Part shown: positions 18,015-27,203 of the stretch, piece after piece
Layout: each line of letters opens with the position of its first letter
How positions within the stretch are numbered: position 1 is the first letter of the stretch
Origin: Vibrio kanaloae
GTDB lineage: Bacteria; Pseudomonadota; Gammaproteobacteria; Enterobacterales; Vibrionaceae
DNA length: 64,000 bases
Assembly (NCBI RefSeq): GCF_024347535.1
Contig: NZ_AP025498.1
Span: 992,001-1,056,000 of the forward strand
Direction: 5' to 3'
Position numbers and translations under genes: made by a program
Notes under the pieces: generated by a model
What the model was told of the DNA's origin: nothing
Seen by the model: the letters and a program-made list of their open reading frames with translations, nothing else
Database searches by the model: none

Positions 18015-19646
18015 TTAACTTAGTTTGAAGCGACCCATCACATCTTTAAGAGAAATAGACAGCTGGCTCAGTTCGCGGCAAGCTTGAGCGGTTTGATCTG
18101 AACCTTGTGATACTTCTTGAGAAGCCAAATGTATATTTTCAATGCTTCGGTTAAGCTCTTCTGCAACCGAGTCCTGTTGGTTACAAGCGGTCGCGATTTG
18201 GCTACCCATGTCTGAGATATCAGAAATAGAGTGCTCAATGTCGCTCATCAGTTGTTTCGATTGGACTCCTTGTTCTGCACATTCTGAAATGCTGCTTCTA
18301 GAAAGTTCTGTGGCAGATTTTGCGTCTTTCGCAAGTGATTGGAGCTGTTCAATGATCGCAGTGATTTCACTGGTTGAATCTTGTGTACGACCAGCAAGTG
18401 TTCGAACCTCGTCTGCAACCACGGCAAAGCCACGACCAGATTCACCAGCGCGTGCAGCCTCAATTGCAGCGTTAAGCGCAAGTAGGTTAGTTTGATCGGC
18501 AATGTCGCGAATAACATCTACGATAACGTTAATTTTGTTCGATTGCTGTTCTAGTTCAGCCACAGTATCCCCAGCAGCACCAATAACGTTTGAAACTTCT
18601 TGAATCGAGTCAACCATGCTTTGAGTTTCACGAACGCCGTGCTGTGTACGACGGTTTGCTTCGTTAGCATGGTTCGCTGAATCTTCAGTGTTACGTGCTA
18701 CGTCGGCTACCGCTGCTTTCATTTCTGTCATTGCGGTTGCAACGTGCGTGATTTGCATCTGTTGGTCTTTCATACCTGATGCCGAAATATCAGAGATTTG
18801 GTTCATCTCTTCTACTGCGCTGCTTAACTGAGTCACAGCTGAAATAACGTTGTCGATTACTTGGCGTAAATCGTCTTGCATCTTCGTGGTTGCATCAGCT
18901 AGCTCACCAAGTTCATCATTGCCTATCGCTTTACGGTCAATATCGCTTGATAAGTCACCGGTTGCGATCGCGTTTGCTTGCTCAACAACAAGTTTGAGTG
19001 GGCCGCAAATCAACAGTGTTAGCGCATACGTCATGCCAACCATAATCAATAGAATAATTATATTGCTCGCGATCGATGAATTGCTTAATCCGTTTACTGA
19101 AGAAAGGATACGAGTTTTATTGCTATCCATGGCATTTTTAAGCAGTCGAATCAGTTCGCCTAGCTCAGAGTCAACCGCTTGAAACGAAGACAATGAATTT
19201 GCCAAGATTGGCTGGGCCGTGCTTTTGTCGTTGGCCATCATCGCTTCGTTGTACTTGTCCATAGTGACTAAATACTGTTTCCACTGACGCATAAGACGCT
19301 GGTAAGTTTGTTGCTCTTCACCTGGCCAAATTGTCTCACCGTAAGCGTGTAGGTCTTGACTGATTTTCTCGCGTTCGCGAATGTTACTGGCGATTTTATT
19401 TCTGATTTTGTCAGCGTCTTCATAGGTATAAGTCGCAAATTGAGTACGGCGCCAGAGAGACATGTGATCTCGAATAGCGTCTACTCTTTCCATTGCAGGC
19501 AGAGTATCATCAGTATAATTTAATAGTTCAGTTTTAATACTTTTGAGCTCTGTAGATAAAAATACGCCAAACGCAATGTTGACAATGGCAATAAGTAAAA
19601 ATGATAGCGATATCTTTTTCGCTATAGAAAGGTTCTTGATAGACAT
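18015..19646 (-). CDS. Methyl-accepting chemotaxis protein with four-helix-bundle sensor
   Basis: 543 residues: a first membrane helix at about 10-30, a periplasmic four-helix-bundle (4HB_MCP) sensor at about 35-185, a second helix at about 190-212, HAMP, then the signalling domain with the conserved tip ([39 protein letters not shown]). Ligand unknown. Its sensor is unrelated to that of the chemoreceptor at 11624. It lies upstream of bsrV in the same direction, but a hairpin separates them. Confidence 0.93.
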   Translation of the reverse strand: MSIKNLSIAKKISLSFLLIAIVNIAFGVFLSTELKSIKTELLNYTDDTLPAMERVDAIRDHMSLWRRTQFATYTYEDADKIRNKIASNIREREKISQDLHAYGETIWPGEEQQTYQRLMRQWKQYLVTMDKYNEAMMANDKSTAQPILANSLSSFQAVDSELGELIRLLKNAMDSNKTRILSSVNGLSNSSIASNIIILLIMVGMTYALTLLICGPLKLVVEQANAIATGDLSSDIDRKAIGNDELGELADATTKMQDDLRQVIDNVISAVTQLSSAVEEMNQISDISASGMKDQQMQITHVATAMTEMKAAVADVARNTEDSANHANEANRRTQHGVRETQSMVDSIQEVSNVIGAAGDTVAELEQQSNKINVIVDVIRDIADQTNLLALNAAIEAARAGESGRGFAVVADEVRTLAGRTQDSTSEITAIIEQLQSLAKDAKSATELSRSSISECAEQGVQSKQLMSDIEHSISDISDMGSQIATACNQQDSVAEELNRSIENIHLASQEVSQGSDQTAQACRELSQLSISLKDVMGRFKLS

Positions 19647-20088
19647 TGGTGATATACCTTGTTGGTCTTATGTTGTGTCGCCAAAGTAAACCACTTCCCT
19701 ATATGTGATATTTGTCCATTAAATTACTGCAACGTATGTAACGTACCATTTATTACTGATATTTTCGATAATGAATTGAGCTTCGAATGAAAATAAAAAA
19801 TGTCAATGATTTTGTAAGAGACTGACTATTCTAGTTATAAATTTATCAGTAATGGGTTCTGATGTTTGGTAATAATGAGTGTCAGGCTAAGGGCCTTAAT
19901 TATTAAGGGGGGAGTTAAGGCAGTTAATGTTTTTCTTGAAAACCAATGCTAACTGGTTGCTTTATGAACAACGTTTGTAAGCCATATACGTATTGATGCC
20001 TTTTGCATTGTCCTTGCTCTATGTGAGGTTGAAAGAACGTTGGGTAGATTGTTTTATAACCGGTTGAATAAAATAAATAAATTTATTA
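19647..20088. other. Intergenic region upstream of chemoreceptor 2 and tRNA block 3
   Basis: No supported gene. It holds a short perfect inverted repeat CCTTAA-TTA-TTAAGG (about 19893-19907) and AT-rich sequence that presumably includes the chemoreceptor promoter. I could not place a -35/-10 pair for that gene. Confidence 0.5.
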
Positions 20089-20116
20089 TTGACTCATTAC
20101 TTTAATCAGTTAAAGT
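20089..20116 (+). promoter_or_regulatory. Promoter of tRNA block 3
   Basis: TTGACT (20089-20094), 16-base spacer, TAAAGT (20111-20116), then GCATCTCGTTCTC as in block 2. Confidence 0.8.
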
Positions 20117-20219
20117 GCATCTCGTTCTCGGGAAATAACCCTAGAGAAAGTAATTTTACGAAAATTGGATGTAAGTCTGTTTAGACTATGGTGCCGATTA
20201 TCGCAATAAAGAATTGCGT

Positions 20220-20306
20220 GCCCTGGTGGTGGAATTGGTAGACACAAGGGATTTAAAATCCCTCGACGTTCGCGTTGTGCCGGTTCAAGTCCGGCCCGGG
20301 GCACCA
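20220..20306 (+). tRNA. tRNA-Leu (TAA), copy 3 with compensated variable-arm change
   Basis: 87 bases, encoded CCA, anticodon TAA. It differs from copies 1 and 2 at two paired positions of the variable arm (GGCG/CGCT becomes GACG/CGTT), so a G-C pair has become A-U and the stem is kept. Confidence 0.97.
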
Positions 20307-20371
20307 TCTATTTGATTGTTACCTTGTTGGGTAGGAATCAACAGAGTCGTTCTCTTAAAACACGGCTTGAA

Positions 20372-20445
20372 GGCGCCTTGGCAGAGTGGCTATGCAGCGG
20401 ATTGCAAATCCGTGGACCTCGGTTCGACTCCGGGAGGCGCCTCCA
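20372..20445 (+). tRNA. tRNA-Cys (GCA), copy 4
   Basis: 74 bases, encoded CCA, anticodon GCA; identical to copies 2 and 3. Confidence 0.97.
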
Positions 20446-20457
20446 TTATTCAAACTG

Positions 20458-20486
20458 AAAGGTCAGCTAAAATGCTGGCCTTTTTG
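20458..20486 (+). terminator. Terminator of tRNA block 3
   Basis: Stem AAAGGTCAGC/GCTGGCCTTT (one G-T pair) with a run of five T just after the last tRNA-Cys. Confidence 0.85.
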
Positions 20487-20790
20487 CTATCTGCTATTTG
20501 ATATATTTTCGTTTTCTACCATCGCCCTACGCTTGTCTACTAAGTCGATAAGTTCTTCACATTTATATACAGTTACTCATGATTCTGTGACGCTTTCATC
20601 CGCTATTACATATCTTATCGTTATAAATGAAAATGATTGTTATTTATTTTTGTTGTTACTAATCTATTATGAAATATTACAACGCACCTTGTCGTGCATC
20701 AAAGTGACGATATACCGCCCTTAAACCTTGTCATACTTATGGTTATTCGCTATGAATAATGCAAGATTAGGCTCTCCTACCTCTTTTGTT

Positions 20791-20807
20791 CTACCCCTTT
20801 TGGGTAG
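20791..20807 (+). promoter_or_regulatory. Inverted repeat upstream of nirB, possible NarP-type site
   Basis: Perfect CTACCC-N5-GGGTAG. It contains TACCCCT, which fits the NarL/NarP heptamer, but the opposing half is one base closer than the usual 7-2-7 arrangement. The region from 20487 to here holds no gene that I can support. Confidence 0.45.
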
Positions 20808-20820
20808 TTCGATTTCGTAA

Positions 20821-20834
20821 TTGATTTACATCAT
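20821..20834 (+). promoter_or_regulatory. FNR box of nirB
   Basis: TTGAT-TTAC-ATCAT matches the TTGAT-N4-ATCAA consensus at 9 of 10 positions, 67 bases before the nirB start. This fits anaerobic induction of nitrite reductase. Confidence 0.8.
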
Positions 20835-20900
20835 ATTTTCATTTTCTTTCATAATTCATTATTCGCTCAGTTAAGAAATATATAACCTTCAGGAATTCTT

Positions 20901-23474
20901 ATGAGCAAGATGAAGCTAGTCGTAATCGGTAATGGGATGGTTGGTCATCGCTATATCGAAGATTTAGTCGAGAAGACAGATGTGACTAACATGGACATCA
21001 CGGTGTTCTGTGAAGAGCCTCGTGTAGCCTATGATCGCGTACACCTTTCTTCTTATTTTTCACACCATACTGCAGATGAACTTTCTTTAGTTAAAGAAGG
21101 CTTTTACGAGAAACACGGCATCACTATGCTGATCGGCGAACGTGCTATCAACGTTAACCGTGAAAAGAAAACCGTTTACTCAAGCACTGGTCGTGAAATT
21201 CAATACGACAAACTCATCCTTGCTACCGGTTCATTCCCATTCGTTCCTCCGATCAAAGGTAACGAAGGCAAAGACTGTTTCGTATATCGCACTATTGAAG
21301 ACTTGAAAGCGATTGAAGCAACGGCTAAGAACTCTAAGTCGGGTGTTGTTGTTGGTGGTGGTTTGCTTGGCCTTGAAGCGGCGGGCGCACTGAAAGCGCT
21401 TGGCGTGACAACACACGTTGTTGAGTTTGCTCCTAAGCTAATGGCTGAGCAACTTGACCAAGCGGGTGGTAACCAACTTCGTCAAAAAATCGAACGTATG
21501 GGCGTAAACGTACATACAAGTAAGAACACGCTTGAGATCGCTCCTGAAGGCATTGAAGCTCGTAACGTAATGCGTTTTGCAGACGGTACCGAGCTAGAAA
21601 CTGATTTCATCGTATTCTCTGCTGGTATTCGCCCACAAGACAAACTTGCTCGTCAAATGGGTCTAGGTATTGCGCCTCGTGGCGGTATCGAGATTAACGA
21701 TCACTGTCAAACGACTGATAAAGACATCTACGCTATCGGTGAGTGTGCATCTTGGAACCAAACGTTCTACGGCCTAGTCGCTCCTGGTTACAAAATGGCA
21801 ACGGTAGCGGTTGACCACGTTGTTGGTAACGAAAGTACATTTGAAGGTGCTGACATGTCAGCGAAGCTGAAGCTTCTTGGCGTGAAAGTAGGTTCTATCG
21901 GTGACGCAAATGGCCGTACCCCTGGTTGTAAGAGCTACGTTTACCAAAATGAAGAATCAGAAGTTTACAAACGCCTAATTGTTTCTGAAGACAACAAGAA
22001 GCTTCTTGGTGCAGTAATGGTTGGTGATACGTCTGACTACGGCGATCTTCTACAGCTAATGCTGAACGAAATCGACCTACCAGAACACCCAGATGCATTG
22101 ATTCTTCCTGCTCACGCGGGTGCTGAAAAACCAACACTTGGCGCGGATTCTTTACCAGAAACTGCCGTTATATGTTCTTGTTTCGATGTAACGAAAGGCA
22201 AGATCGCTCAAGCGGTTGCTGAAGGCCACCACACCATTGGTGATATCAAAGCAGTAACAGGCGCAGGTACGGGTTGTGGTGGTTGTATCCCACTGGTGAC
22301 TTCAGTACTCAACGCTGAACTTGCTAAGGCTGGTGTAGAAGTAAAGAACGACGTGTGTGAGCACTTTGCTTACTCTCGCCAAGAGCTTTTCCACCTAATT
22401 CGTATCGAAGAAATCAAAACGTTTGATGAGCTTCTAGATAAGTACGGTAAAGGTTACGGTTGTGAAGTGTGTAAGCCTCTAGCGGGTTCTATTCTTGCTT
22501 CTTGCTGGGGTGAACACATCCTTAAGCCTGAGCTAGTGAAGCTGCACGATACTAACGATAACTTCCTAGGTAACATGCAAAAAGATGGTACTTACTCTGT
22601 TATCCCTCGTATGGCGGGTGGTGAAGTAACACCTCAAGCACTAAGTGTTCTTGCTGATGTTGCTGCTGAATACAACCTGTACACAAAGATCACGGGAGCA
22701 CAACGTATCGGTCTATTCGGAGCTCAAAAAGATGACTTACCAGCAATCTGGAAGAAGTTAATCGCTGCGGGTTACGAAACTGGACAAGCTTACGCAAAAG
22801 CACTTCGTATGGCTAAAACATGTGTCGGTTCAACTTGGTGTCGTTACGGCGTTCAAGATTCTGTTGGCCTTGGTGTGATGATCGAGAACCGCTACAAAGG
22901 CATCCGTACTCCTCATAAGATGAAGTTTGGGGTATCTGGCTGTACTCGTGAGTGTGCTGAAGCTCAAGGTAAAGATTTAGGTATTATCGCGACTGACGCA
23001 GGTTGGAACATGTACGTATGTGGTAACGGTGGTATGAAACCTCGTCACGCAGACTTACTGGCAAGCGACCTAGACCAAGAAACGCTGATCAAGTACATCG
23101 ACCGCTTCATGATGTTCTACATCCGTACGGCTGCGCCACTGCAACGTACTTCGGTATGGATGGACAACCTAGAAGGTGGTGTTGATTACCTACGTGAAGT
23201 GATTGTAGACAACAAGCTTGGTATTAACGACCAACTTGAAGCTGATATTGCTGGCTTAGTCGATAATTTTGCTTGTGAATGGACAGATACAATCAACGAC
23301 GAAGCTCAACTTAAGCGCTTTGCACACTTCATCAATACTGATGACCGTGATGATAACGTTGTGTTTGTTGAAGATGGTCGTGAACAACACCGTCCAGCAA
23401 CATTCACTGAGAAATATTCTGAAGCCATTACTTCAAGGCATCAGGGCGACATCATTCACGTAGAAACTGTGTAA
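20901..23474 (+). CDS. nirB: NADH-dependent nitrite reductase large subunit
   Basis: 857 residues, full length. The N-terminal FAD/NADH domain has GNGMVGHRYIEDL and a second GGGLLGLEAAGAL motif. A BFD-like [2Fe-2S] segment follows, with cysteines in CSCFDVT and GTGCGGC near residues 425-460. The C-terminal sulfite/nitrite reductase half carries the siroheme/[4Fe-4S] cysteines (CVGSTWC, GVSGCTRECAEA). It reduces nitrite to ammonia in the cytoplasm together with NirD. AGGA lies about 6 bases before the ATG, and an FNR box lies upstream. Confidence 0.97.
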   Translation: MSKMKLVVIGNGMVGHRYIEDLVEKTDVTNMDITVFCEEPRVAYDRVHLSSYFSHHTADELSLVKEGFYEKHGITMLIGERAINVNREKKTVYSSTGREIQYDKLILATGSFPFVPPIKGNEGKDCFVYRTIEDLKAIEATAKNSKSGVVVGGGLLGLEAAGALKALGVTTHVVEFAPKLMAEQLDQAGGNQLRQKIERMGVNVHTSKNTLEIAPEGIEARNVMRFADGTELETDFIVFSAGIRPQDKLARQMGLGIAPRGGIEINDHCQTTDKDIYAIGECASWNQTFYGLVAPGYKMATVAVDHVVGNESTFEGADMSAKLKLLGVKVGSIGDANGRTPGCKSYVYQNEESEVYKRLIVSEDNKKLLGAVMVGDTSDYGDLLQLMLNEIDLPEHPDALILPAHAGAEKPTLGADSLPETAVICSCFDVTKGKIAQAVAEGHHTIGDIKAVTGAGTGCGGCIPLVTSVLNAELAKAGVEVKNDVCEHFAYSRQELFHLIRIEEIKTFDELLDKYGKGYGCEVCKPLAGSILASCWGEHILKPELVKLHDTNDNFLGNMQKDGTYSVIPRMAGGEVTPQALSVLADVAAEYNLYTKITGAQRIGLFGAQKDDLPAIWKKLIAAGYETGQAYAKALRMAKTCVGSTWCRYGVQDSVGLGVMIENRYKGIRTPHKMKFGVSGCTRECAEAQGKDLGIIATDAGWNMYVCGNGGMKPRHADLLASDLDQETLIKYIDRFMMFYIRTAAPLQRTSVWMDNLEGGVDYLREVIVDNKLGINDQLEADIAGLVDNFACEWTDTINDEAQLKRFAHFINTDDRDDNVVFVEDGREQHRPATFTEKYSEAITSRHQGDIIHVETV

Positions 23475-23488
23475 CGGGAGACGACATC

Positions 23489-23812
23489 ATGGCATTTACC
23501 AAAGTTTGTAAGATCGAAGACATTATCCCAGGTACAGGTGTTTGTGCATTGGTTGGTGGTGAGCAAGTGGCTATCTTCCGCCCAACTAAGGCTGAAGAAG
23601 TATTCGCGATTAGCAACACAGACCCATACTTCCAATCTAACGTGTTATCACGTGGTTTGATTGTTGAGCACAAAGAAGAGCTTTGGGTGGCAAGCCCACT
23701 TAAGAAGCAACGCTTTAACCTAGCAACAGGTATGTGCATGGAAGACGAGAACTTCAATGTGAAAGCGTATAAAGCTCGTGTTGCCAAAGGCGCTGTAGAA
23801 ATCTCTGCTTAA
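23489..23812 (+). CDS. nirD: Nitrite reductase small subunit
   Basis: 107 residues of the NirD Rieske-like fold without the Rieske Cys-His ligand motifs, as in other non-cluster NirD proteins. The GGGAG ribosome site and a 14-base gap after nirB show co-transcription. It is needed with NirB for NADH-nitrite reductase activity. Confidence 0.95.
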   Translation: MAFTKVCKIEDIIPGTGVCALVGGEQVAIFRPTKAEEVFAISNTDPYFQSNVLSRGLIVEHKEELWVASPLKKQRFNLATGMCMEDENFNVKAYKARVAKGAVEISA

Positions 23813-23840
23813 TCTTCGGATGAGTAAGATTTGATAGTTC

Positions 23841-23889
23841 AAGGGTTCTAGTTCTCGATATTGCCTTAACTCGGCAACTAGAGCCTTTT
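23841..23889 (+). terminator. Hairpin between nirD and nirC
   Basis: GGTTCTAGTT/AACTAGAGCC stem with a nested TTGCC/GGCAA stem, followed by TTTT. It is probably a partial terminator that lowers nirC expression relative to nirBD. Confidence 0.6.
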
Positions 23890-23922
23890 CCTATCCAATT
23901 TTAACTTTTTAAGGACAACCTT

Positions 23923-24738
23923 ATGTCTACTGATTTTAAACCAGCTGAATTCGTTCAAACGATGATCGATGTGGGTGAAGCAAAAACGAAAACAAGTACT
24001 CGTGATCTTCTGATTCGAAGCACTATGGCTGGTATCATTCTTTCGCTTGCTGTCGTTGTGGCAATCACGACTATTGTACAAACAGGTATCGGCATTGTGG
24101 GCGCATTAGTGTTCCCAGTTGGTTTCGTCATTCTAAGTGTGATGGGTTATGACCTAGTCACTGGCGTATTTGGCCTTGCTCCTTTAGCTAAGTTTGATAA
24201 CCGCCCAGGCGTGACTTGGGGGCGTGTTTTACGTTGTTGGGGTATTGTTGGCCTTGGTAACCTTATCGGTTCTCTCATCGTAGCCGTACTGATTGCTATC
24301 TCATTGACTGGTAACTTCTCTTTAGATCCAAATGCAGTTGCACAAAAATTCATTGCGGTTTCTACAGCTCGTAGTTTAGGTTTTGAAAACATGGGTATGG
24401 ACGGGTGGATCACGTGTTTCGTACGCGGTATCTTCTGTAACCTCATGGTATGTCTAGGTGTGATTGGTAACATGACAGCACGTACAGTGTCTGGCCGTGT
24501 AGCAATGATGTGGTTCCCAATCTTCATCTTCTTCGCACTCGTATTCGAGCACACAGTAGTAAATATGTTCCTATTCCCATTGGGTATGATTCTAGGCGCA
24601 GATTTTGGTATCGCGACATGGTTGAACTTCAACCTTATCCCTACAATTCTTGGTAACATCGTTGGTGGCTTACTGTTAACGTGTGTTTCTCTATACCTAA
24701 CTCACGCTAAAACGGCTCCTTCTCTAGGTGCTAAGTAA
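23923..24738 (+). CDS. nirC: Nitrite channel of the formate/nitrite transporter family
   Basis: 271 residues with six membrane helices. FNT hallmarks include the GFVILSVMGYDLVTGVF segment, the GNLIGS turn and NLMVCLGV. It moves nitrite (and nitrous acid) across the inner membrane for NirBD. AAGGA lies upstream of the ATG. It sits within the nirBD-cobA set after an intercistronic hairpin. Confidence 0.93.
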   Translation: MSTDFKPAEFVQTMIDVGEAKTKTSTRDLLIRSTMAGIILSLAVVVAITTIVQTGIGIVGALVFPVGFVILSVMGYDLVTGVFGLAPLAKFDNRPGVTWGRVLRCWGIVGLGNLIGSLIVAVLIAISLTGNFSLDPNAVAQKFIAVSTARSLGFENMGMDGWITCFVRGIFCNLMVCLGVIGNMTARTVSGRVAMMWFPIFIFFALVFEHTVVNMFLFPLGMILGADFGIATWLNFNLIPTILGNIVGGLLLTCVSLYLTHAKTAPSLGAK

Positions 24739-24777
24739 ATCTGAATACGGTGAAACGTAATTTAGTCTGAGGATTGA

Positions 24778-24807
24778 AAGCCCCAACAAATTGTTTGGGG
24801 CTTTTTT
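24778..24807 (+). terminator. Terminator of nirC
   Basis: AAAGCCCCAACA/TGTTTGGGGCTTT-type stem (one bulged base) followed by six T. Confidence 0.88.
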
Positions 24808-25034
24808 GTTCGAACGCCTTAAGCACCATTAATGTGTTGATTCTTATTGAGCAAAATACCTGCAATAGATTGTTTTGTTATAATTACTTCTATCTTCGTT
24901 AGTATTTAGACAGAATATTTAACTCAACACCTGATAGTCTAAGGGTTAAGGATTTGGATAAGTCATCACAAATACAGTGACTTACCACATAGATTGAAGC
25001 TTGAGAAAAAACAAGCAAACCTTCGGAGCACAGC

Positions 25035-25811
25035 ATGTCAGAAGTATCGTCATCGAATGTTAAAGAAGTAACCAAAGGATTGGTTACATTAGTAGGTGCT
25101 GGCCCTGGTGACCCAGACTTACTTACCCTAAAAGCGGCTCGTGTTATTCAACAGGCTGACGTGGTCGTTTATGACCGCTTGGTATCTAAAGATATTTTGG
25201 CAATGGCTAACTCCGATGCAGAAATGCTGTATGTGGGAAAAAAGCTCGACCATCACTGTGTCCCACAAGATCAAATCAATCAATTATTGGTGACTAAAGC
25301 ACAAGAAAATAAGCATGTGGTTCGCCTGAAAGGTGGTGACTCGTTTATCTTTGGTCGTGGTGGTGAAGAGTGTGAAACCCTAGCTGAGCATGGTGTGAGG
25401 TTTGAAGTGGTCCCCGGAATCACTGCAGCAGCAGGCGCGACGGCTTACGCGGGCATTCCACTAACACATCGAGATCACGCACAAAGCGTCCAATTCATTA
25501 CTGGTCATCTAAAGAAAGATGGTGAAGATATTGATTGGCGCTCGCTTGCTCAGCACAATCACACGATCGTGTTCTATATGGGTTTAAAAGAGAGCCCGAA
25601 CATCCAGAATAATTTACTTGATAACGGTATGCGATCGGACATGCCTGTTGCCATTATTGAGAACGGTACGCGCCAAGAACAAAAAGTATTCCGTGGTGGG
25701 TTGAGTGATTTAGCTAGCCTTGCTGGCGTTGCAAAAAGTCCTGCGCTGATTGTTGTCGGCAGTGTCGCTCAACTTCATGAAAAATTAGCTTGGTTTAACA
25801 AGCAAGTTTAA
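25035..25811 (+). CDS. cobA: Uroporphyrinogen-III C-methyltransferase
   Basis: 258 residues, SUMT family. The TLVGAGPGDPDLLTLKAARVIQQADVVVYDRLVS N-terminus, the VRLKGGDSFIFGRGGEE loop and the VPGITAAAGATAYAGIPLTHR segment are diagnostic. It methylates uroporphyrinogen III to precorrin-2, the first step towards siroheme, which NirB needs. It is a stand-alone SUMT rather than a CysG fusion, so oxidation and iron insertion must come from elsewhere. GGAG lies before the ATG, and the terminator of nirC lies 230 bases upstream, so it has its own promoter. Confidence 0.93.
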   Translation: MSEVSSSNVKEVTKGLVTLVGAGPGDPDLLTLKAARVIQQADVVVYDRLVSKDILAMANSDAEMLYVGKKLDHHCVPQDQINQLLVTKAQENKHVVRLKGGDSFIFGRGGEECETLAEHGVRFEVVPGITAAAGATAYAGIPLTHRDHAQSVQFITGHLKKDGEDIDWRSLAQHNHTIVFYMGLKESPNIQNNLLDNGMRSDMPVAIIENGTRQEQKVFRGGLSDLASLAGVAKSPALIVVGSVAQLHEKLAWFNKQV

Positions 25812-25861
25812 CGGCGTAGCCTCAAAGCTAATAAACAATCAGCCAGTGAATAAATCAAGAA

Positions 25862-26404
25862 TCAAATACTGCAGCGACTACTTTGTCGCTGCATTTCTCG
25901 TTGGCGCATTGGCATTTCGTCAATGATATTGGTGATTTTCTGCCAATCTGTTTTACCACTCCATCTGTATTTCTCTTTACCGTCTTTACCAATCAACACA
26001 GCGGTGTGTGAACCTTTAGGTATCTTATAAATACGGGTTACGGCATCTAAGTTAAACTCTTCTTCTAGCCAAGTAGGAACAGTGTAACCGCTCTCTGCTA
26101 TCACCATGATGACGACATCTCGTTCGTCTAACTGACAGTTGTTGATCAACACTTCATTGAGAAACTCTTTAACCACTGAATCTTCTTTTGGTGCGAAATA
26201 AATCACACTGCGGTGTGGTAATGAATTGGTGTGAGAACTAGCTGGATAGGCGAGTGCTGAGCTGATGGCTAAGGTCATTATTAGTACTGTGCTGATGGTG
26301 AGAAACTTAAGTAAATTAGAGCAAACGTTTGAGTCATTGCTTGTTTGTGCCGATCTGGCTGTGTCGAGGCTTACACACGGTTTATGTGTTTGTAGGTGTA
26401 GCAT
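25862..26404 (-). CDS. DUF4174-domain exported protein
   Basis: 180 residues from the ATG at 26404, which has GGGAGG 7 bases upstream; the longer in-frame start at 26500 lacks this. A hydrophobic segment (LKFLTISTVLIMTLAISSALA) after an unusually long, cysteine-containing n-region of about 30 residues looks like a signal peptide or anchor. The rest fits DUF4174, with RSVIYFAPKEDS and GKDGKEKYRWSGKTDW. The family is thioredoxin-like in outline but has no CxxC here. Function unknown. Its last codons overlap a hairpin that may terminate cobA. Confidence 0.8.
   Translation of the reverse strand: MLHLQTHKPCVSLDTARSAQTSNDSNVCSNLLKFLTISTVLIMTLAISSALAYPASSHTNSLPHRSVIYFAPKEDSVVKEFLNEVLINNCQLDERDVVIMVIAESGYTVPTWLEEEFNLDAVTRIYKIPKGSHTAVLIGKDGKEKYRWSGKTDWQKITNIIDEMPMRQREMQRQSSRCSI
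25871..25898 (+). terminator. Hairpin downstream of cobA, inside the 3' end of the convergent gene
   Basis: Perfect 8-bp stem GCAGCGAC/GTCGCTGC followed by ATTTCTC. It encodes the last residues of the DUF4174 protein on the other strand. Confidence 0.45.
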
Positions 26405-26650
26405 GGCCAACCTCCCTTTAATAACACTGAGCCTGAGTACGATTTGATTGTCACGTGAATGCAGTGATGCGAAGAATAATTCCAGGTAACTGGGGAACAA
26501 ATCGACCTACATTAAGCATAGTTAGGTTTATGTTGAAGATACTTAGATTTACGTTGACGACCGCTAAAGGGTTCATTTTTTTAAATAAAGCGACTCGCAT
26601 TTCCTCATTGAATAGAATAGGGTATACGGAAAATCTAAAGGTATGAATTT

Positions 26651-27124
26651 ATGGAAAACATAGCAATTCTGGTCGACGTTCAAAACGTTTACTACACCAC
26701 TCGCGACAAATATCGTTCTAACTTCGACTATAACCAGTTTTGGTATGTTGCCACGGAAGGGCGTAACGTTGTTACAGCGAATGCCTACGCAATCTCTAGC
26801 CAAGATCCTAAACAGCGTCAATTTCACCATATTCTCCGTGGTGTTGGTTTTAATGTGAAGCTAAAACCATTTATTCAGCGCCGAGATGGCAGTGCAAAAG
26901 GAGATTGGGATGTTGGTATTGCGTTAGATGCTATAGAGCTAGCAGAAACGGTTGATACGATAGTTTTGGTCTCTGGCGACGGTGATTTCGAAATCCTTGT
27001 AGAGCGAATCAAAGAACGTTTTGGCAAACCGGTTGAAGTATATGGAGTTCCTGGGCTAACCGCGCAAAACCTTATTGATTCTGCGTCTAAATTTGTACCG
27101 ATTGAAAAAGATTTCTTATTATAG
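26651..27124 (+). CDS. NYN-domain (LabA/DUF88-like) protein
   Basis: 157 residues forming a single PIN-like NYN fold with the expected acidic residues: ILVDVQNVYY near the start, KGDWDVGIALDAIE in the middle and VSGDGDFEILVERI. NYN proteins are predicted metal-dependent RNases. Related LabA proteins have regulatory roles, but the target is not evident here. It is followed closely by the response-regulator gene with no terminator seen. Confidence 0.88.
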   Translation: MENIAILVDVQNVYYTTRDKYRSNFDYNQFWYVATEGRNVVTANAYAISSQDPKQRQFHHILRGVGFNVKLKPFIQRRDGSAKGDWDVGIALDAIELAETVDTIVLVSGDGDFEILVERIKERFGKPVEVYGVPGLTAQNLIDSASKFVPIEKDFLL

Positions 27125-27139
27125 AGTAAATCTCACATT

Positions 27140-27180
27140 TATAATTGAAATCAATAATAACGATAATTAGAATGCAAACT
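27140..27180 (+). promoter_or_regulatory. AT-rich promoter region of the two-component operon, possible Fur box
   Basis: Contains ATAACGATAATTAG and an AATGCAAAC element like that found before the siderophore receptor. The match to the Fur 7-1-7 motif is weak (about 9 of 14), so the call is tentative. Confidence 0.3.
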
Positions 27181-27203
27181 ATTATTATTTATTGGTTTGT
27201 GTG

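Larger units (their letters stand above)
20188..20445 (+). repeat. tRNA repeat block: leader plus tRNA-Leu plus tRNA-Cys (copy 3)
   Basis: Third copy of the Leu-Cys unit; the leader end (ATCGCAATAAAGAATTGCGT) matches copy 1 exactly. Here no tRNA-Gly follows. Confidence 0.85.

Noticed and set aside
10810..20445. CRISPR-like regularity of the repeats
   Set aside because: The repeats are tRNA genes and their leaders with unequal, kilobase-sized spacing; there is no spacer array and no cas gene.
24147..24659. 170-residue open frame on the minus strand across nirC
   Set aside because: It lies wholly antisense to a well-supported channel gene, shows no family motif, and has the biased residue content expected from a shadow frame.
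26405..26500. Longer N-terminus for the DUF4174 protein
   Set aside because: The ATG at 26404 has a strong GGGAGG site 7 bases upstream, and the extension has no signal-like or family sequence.
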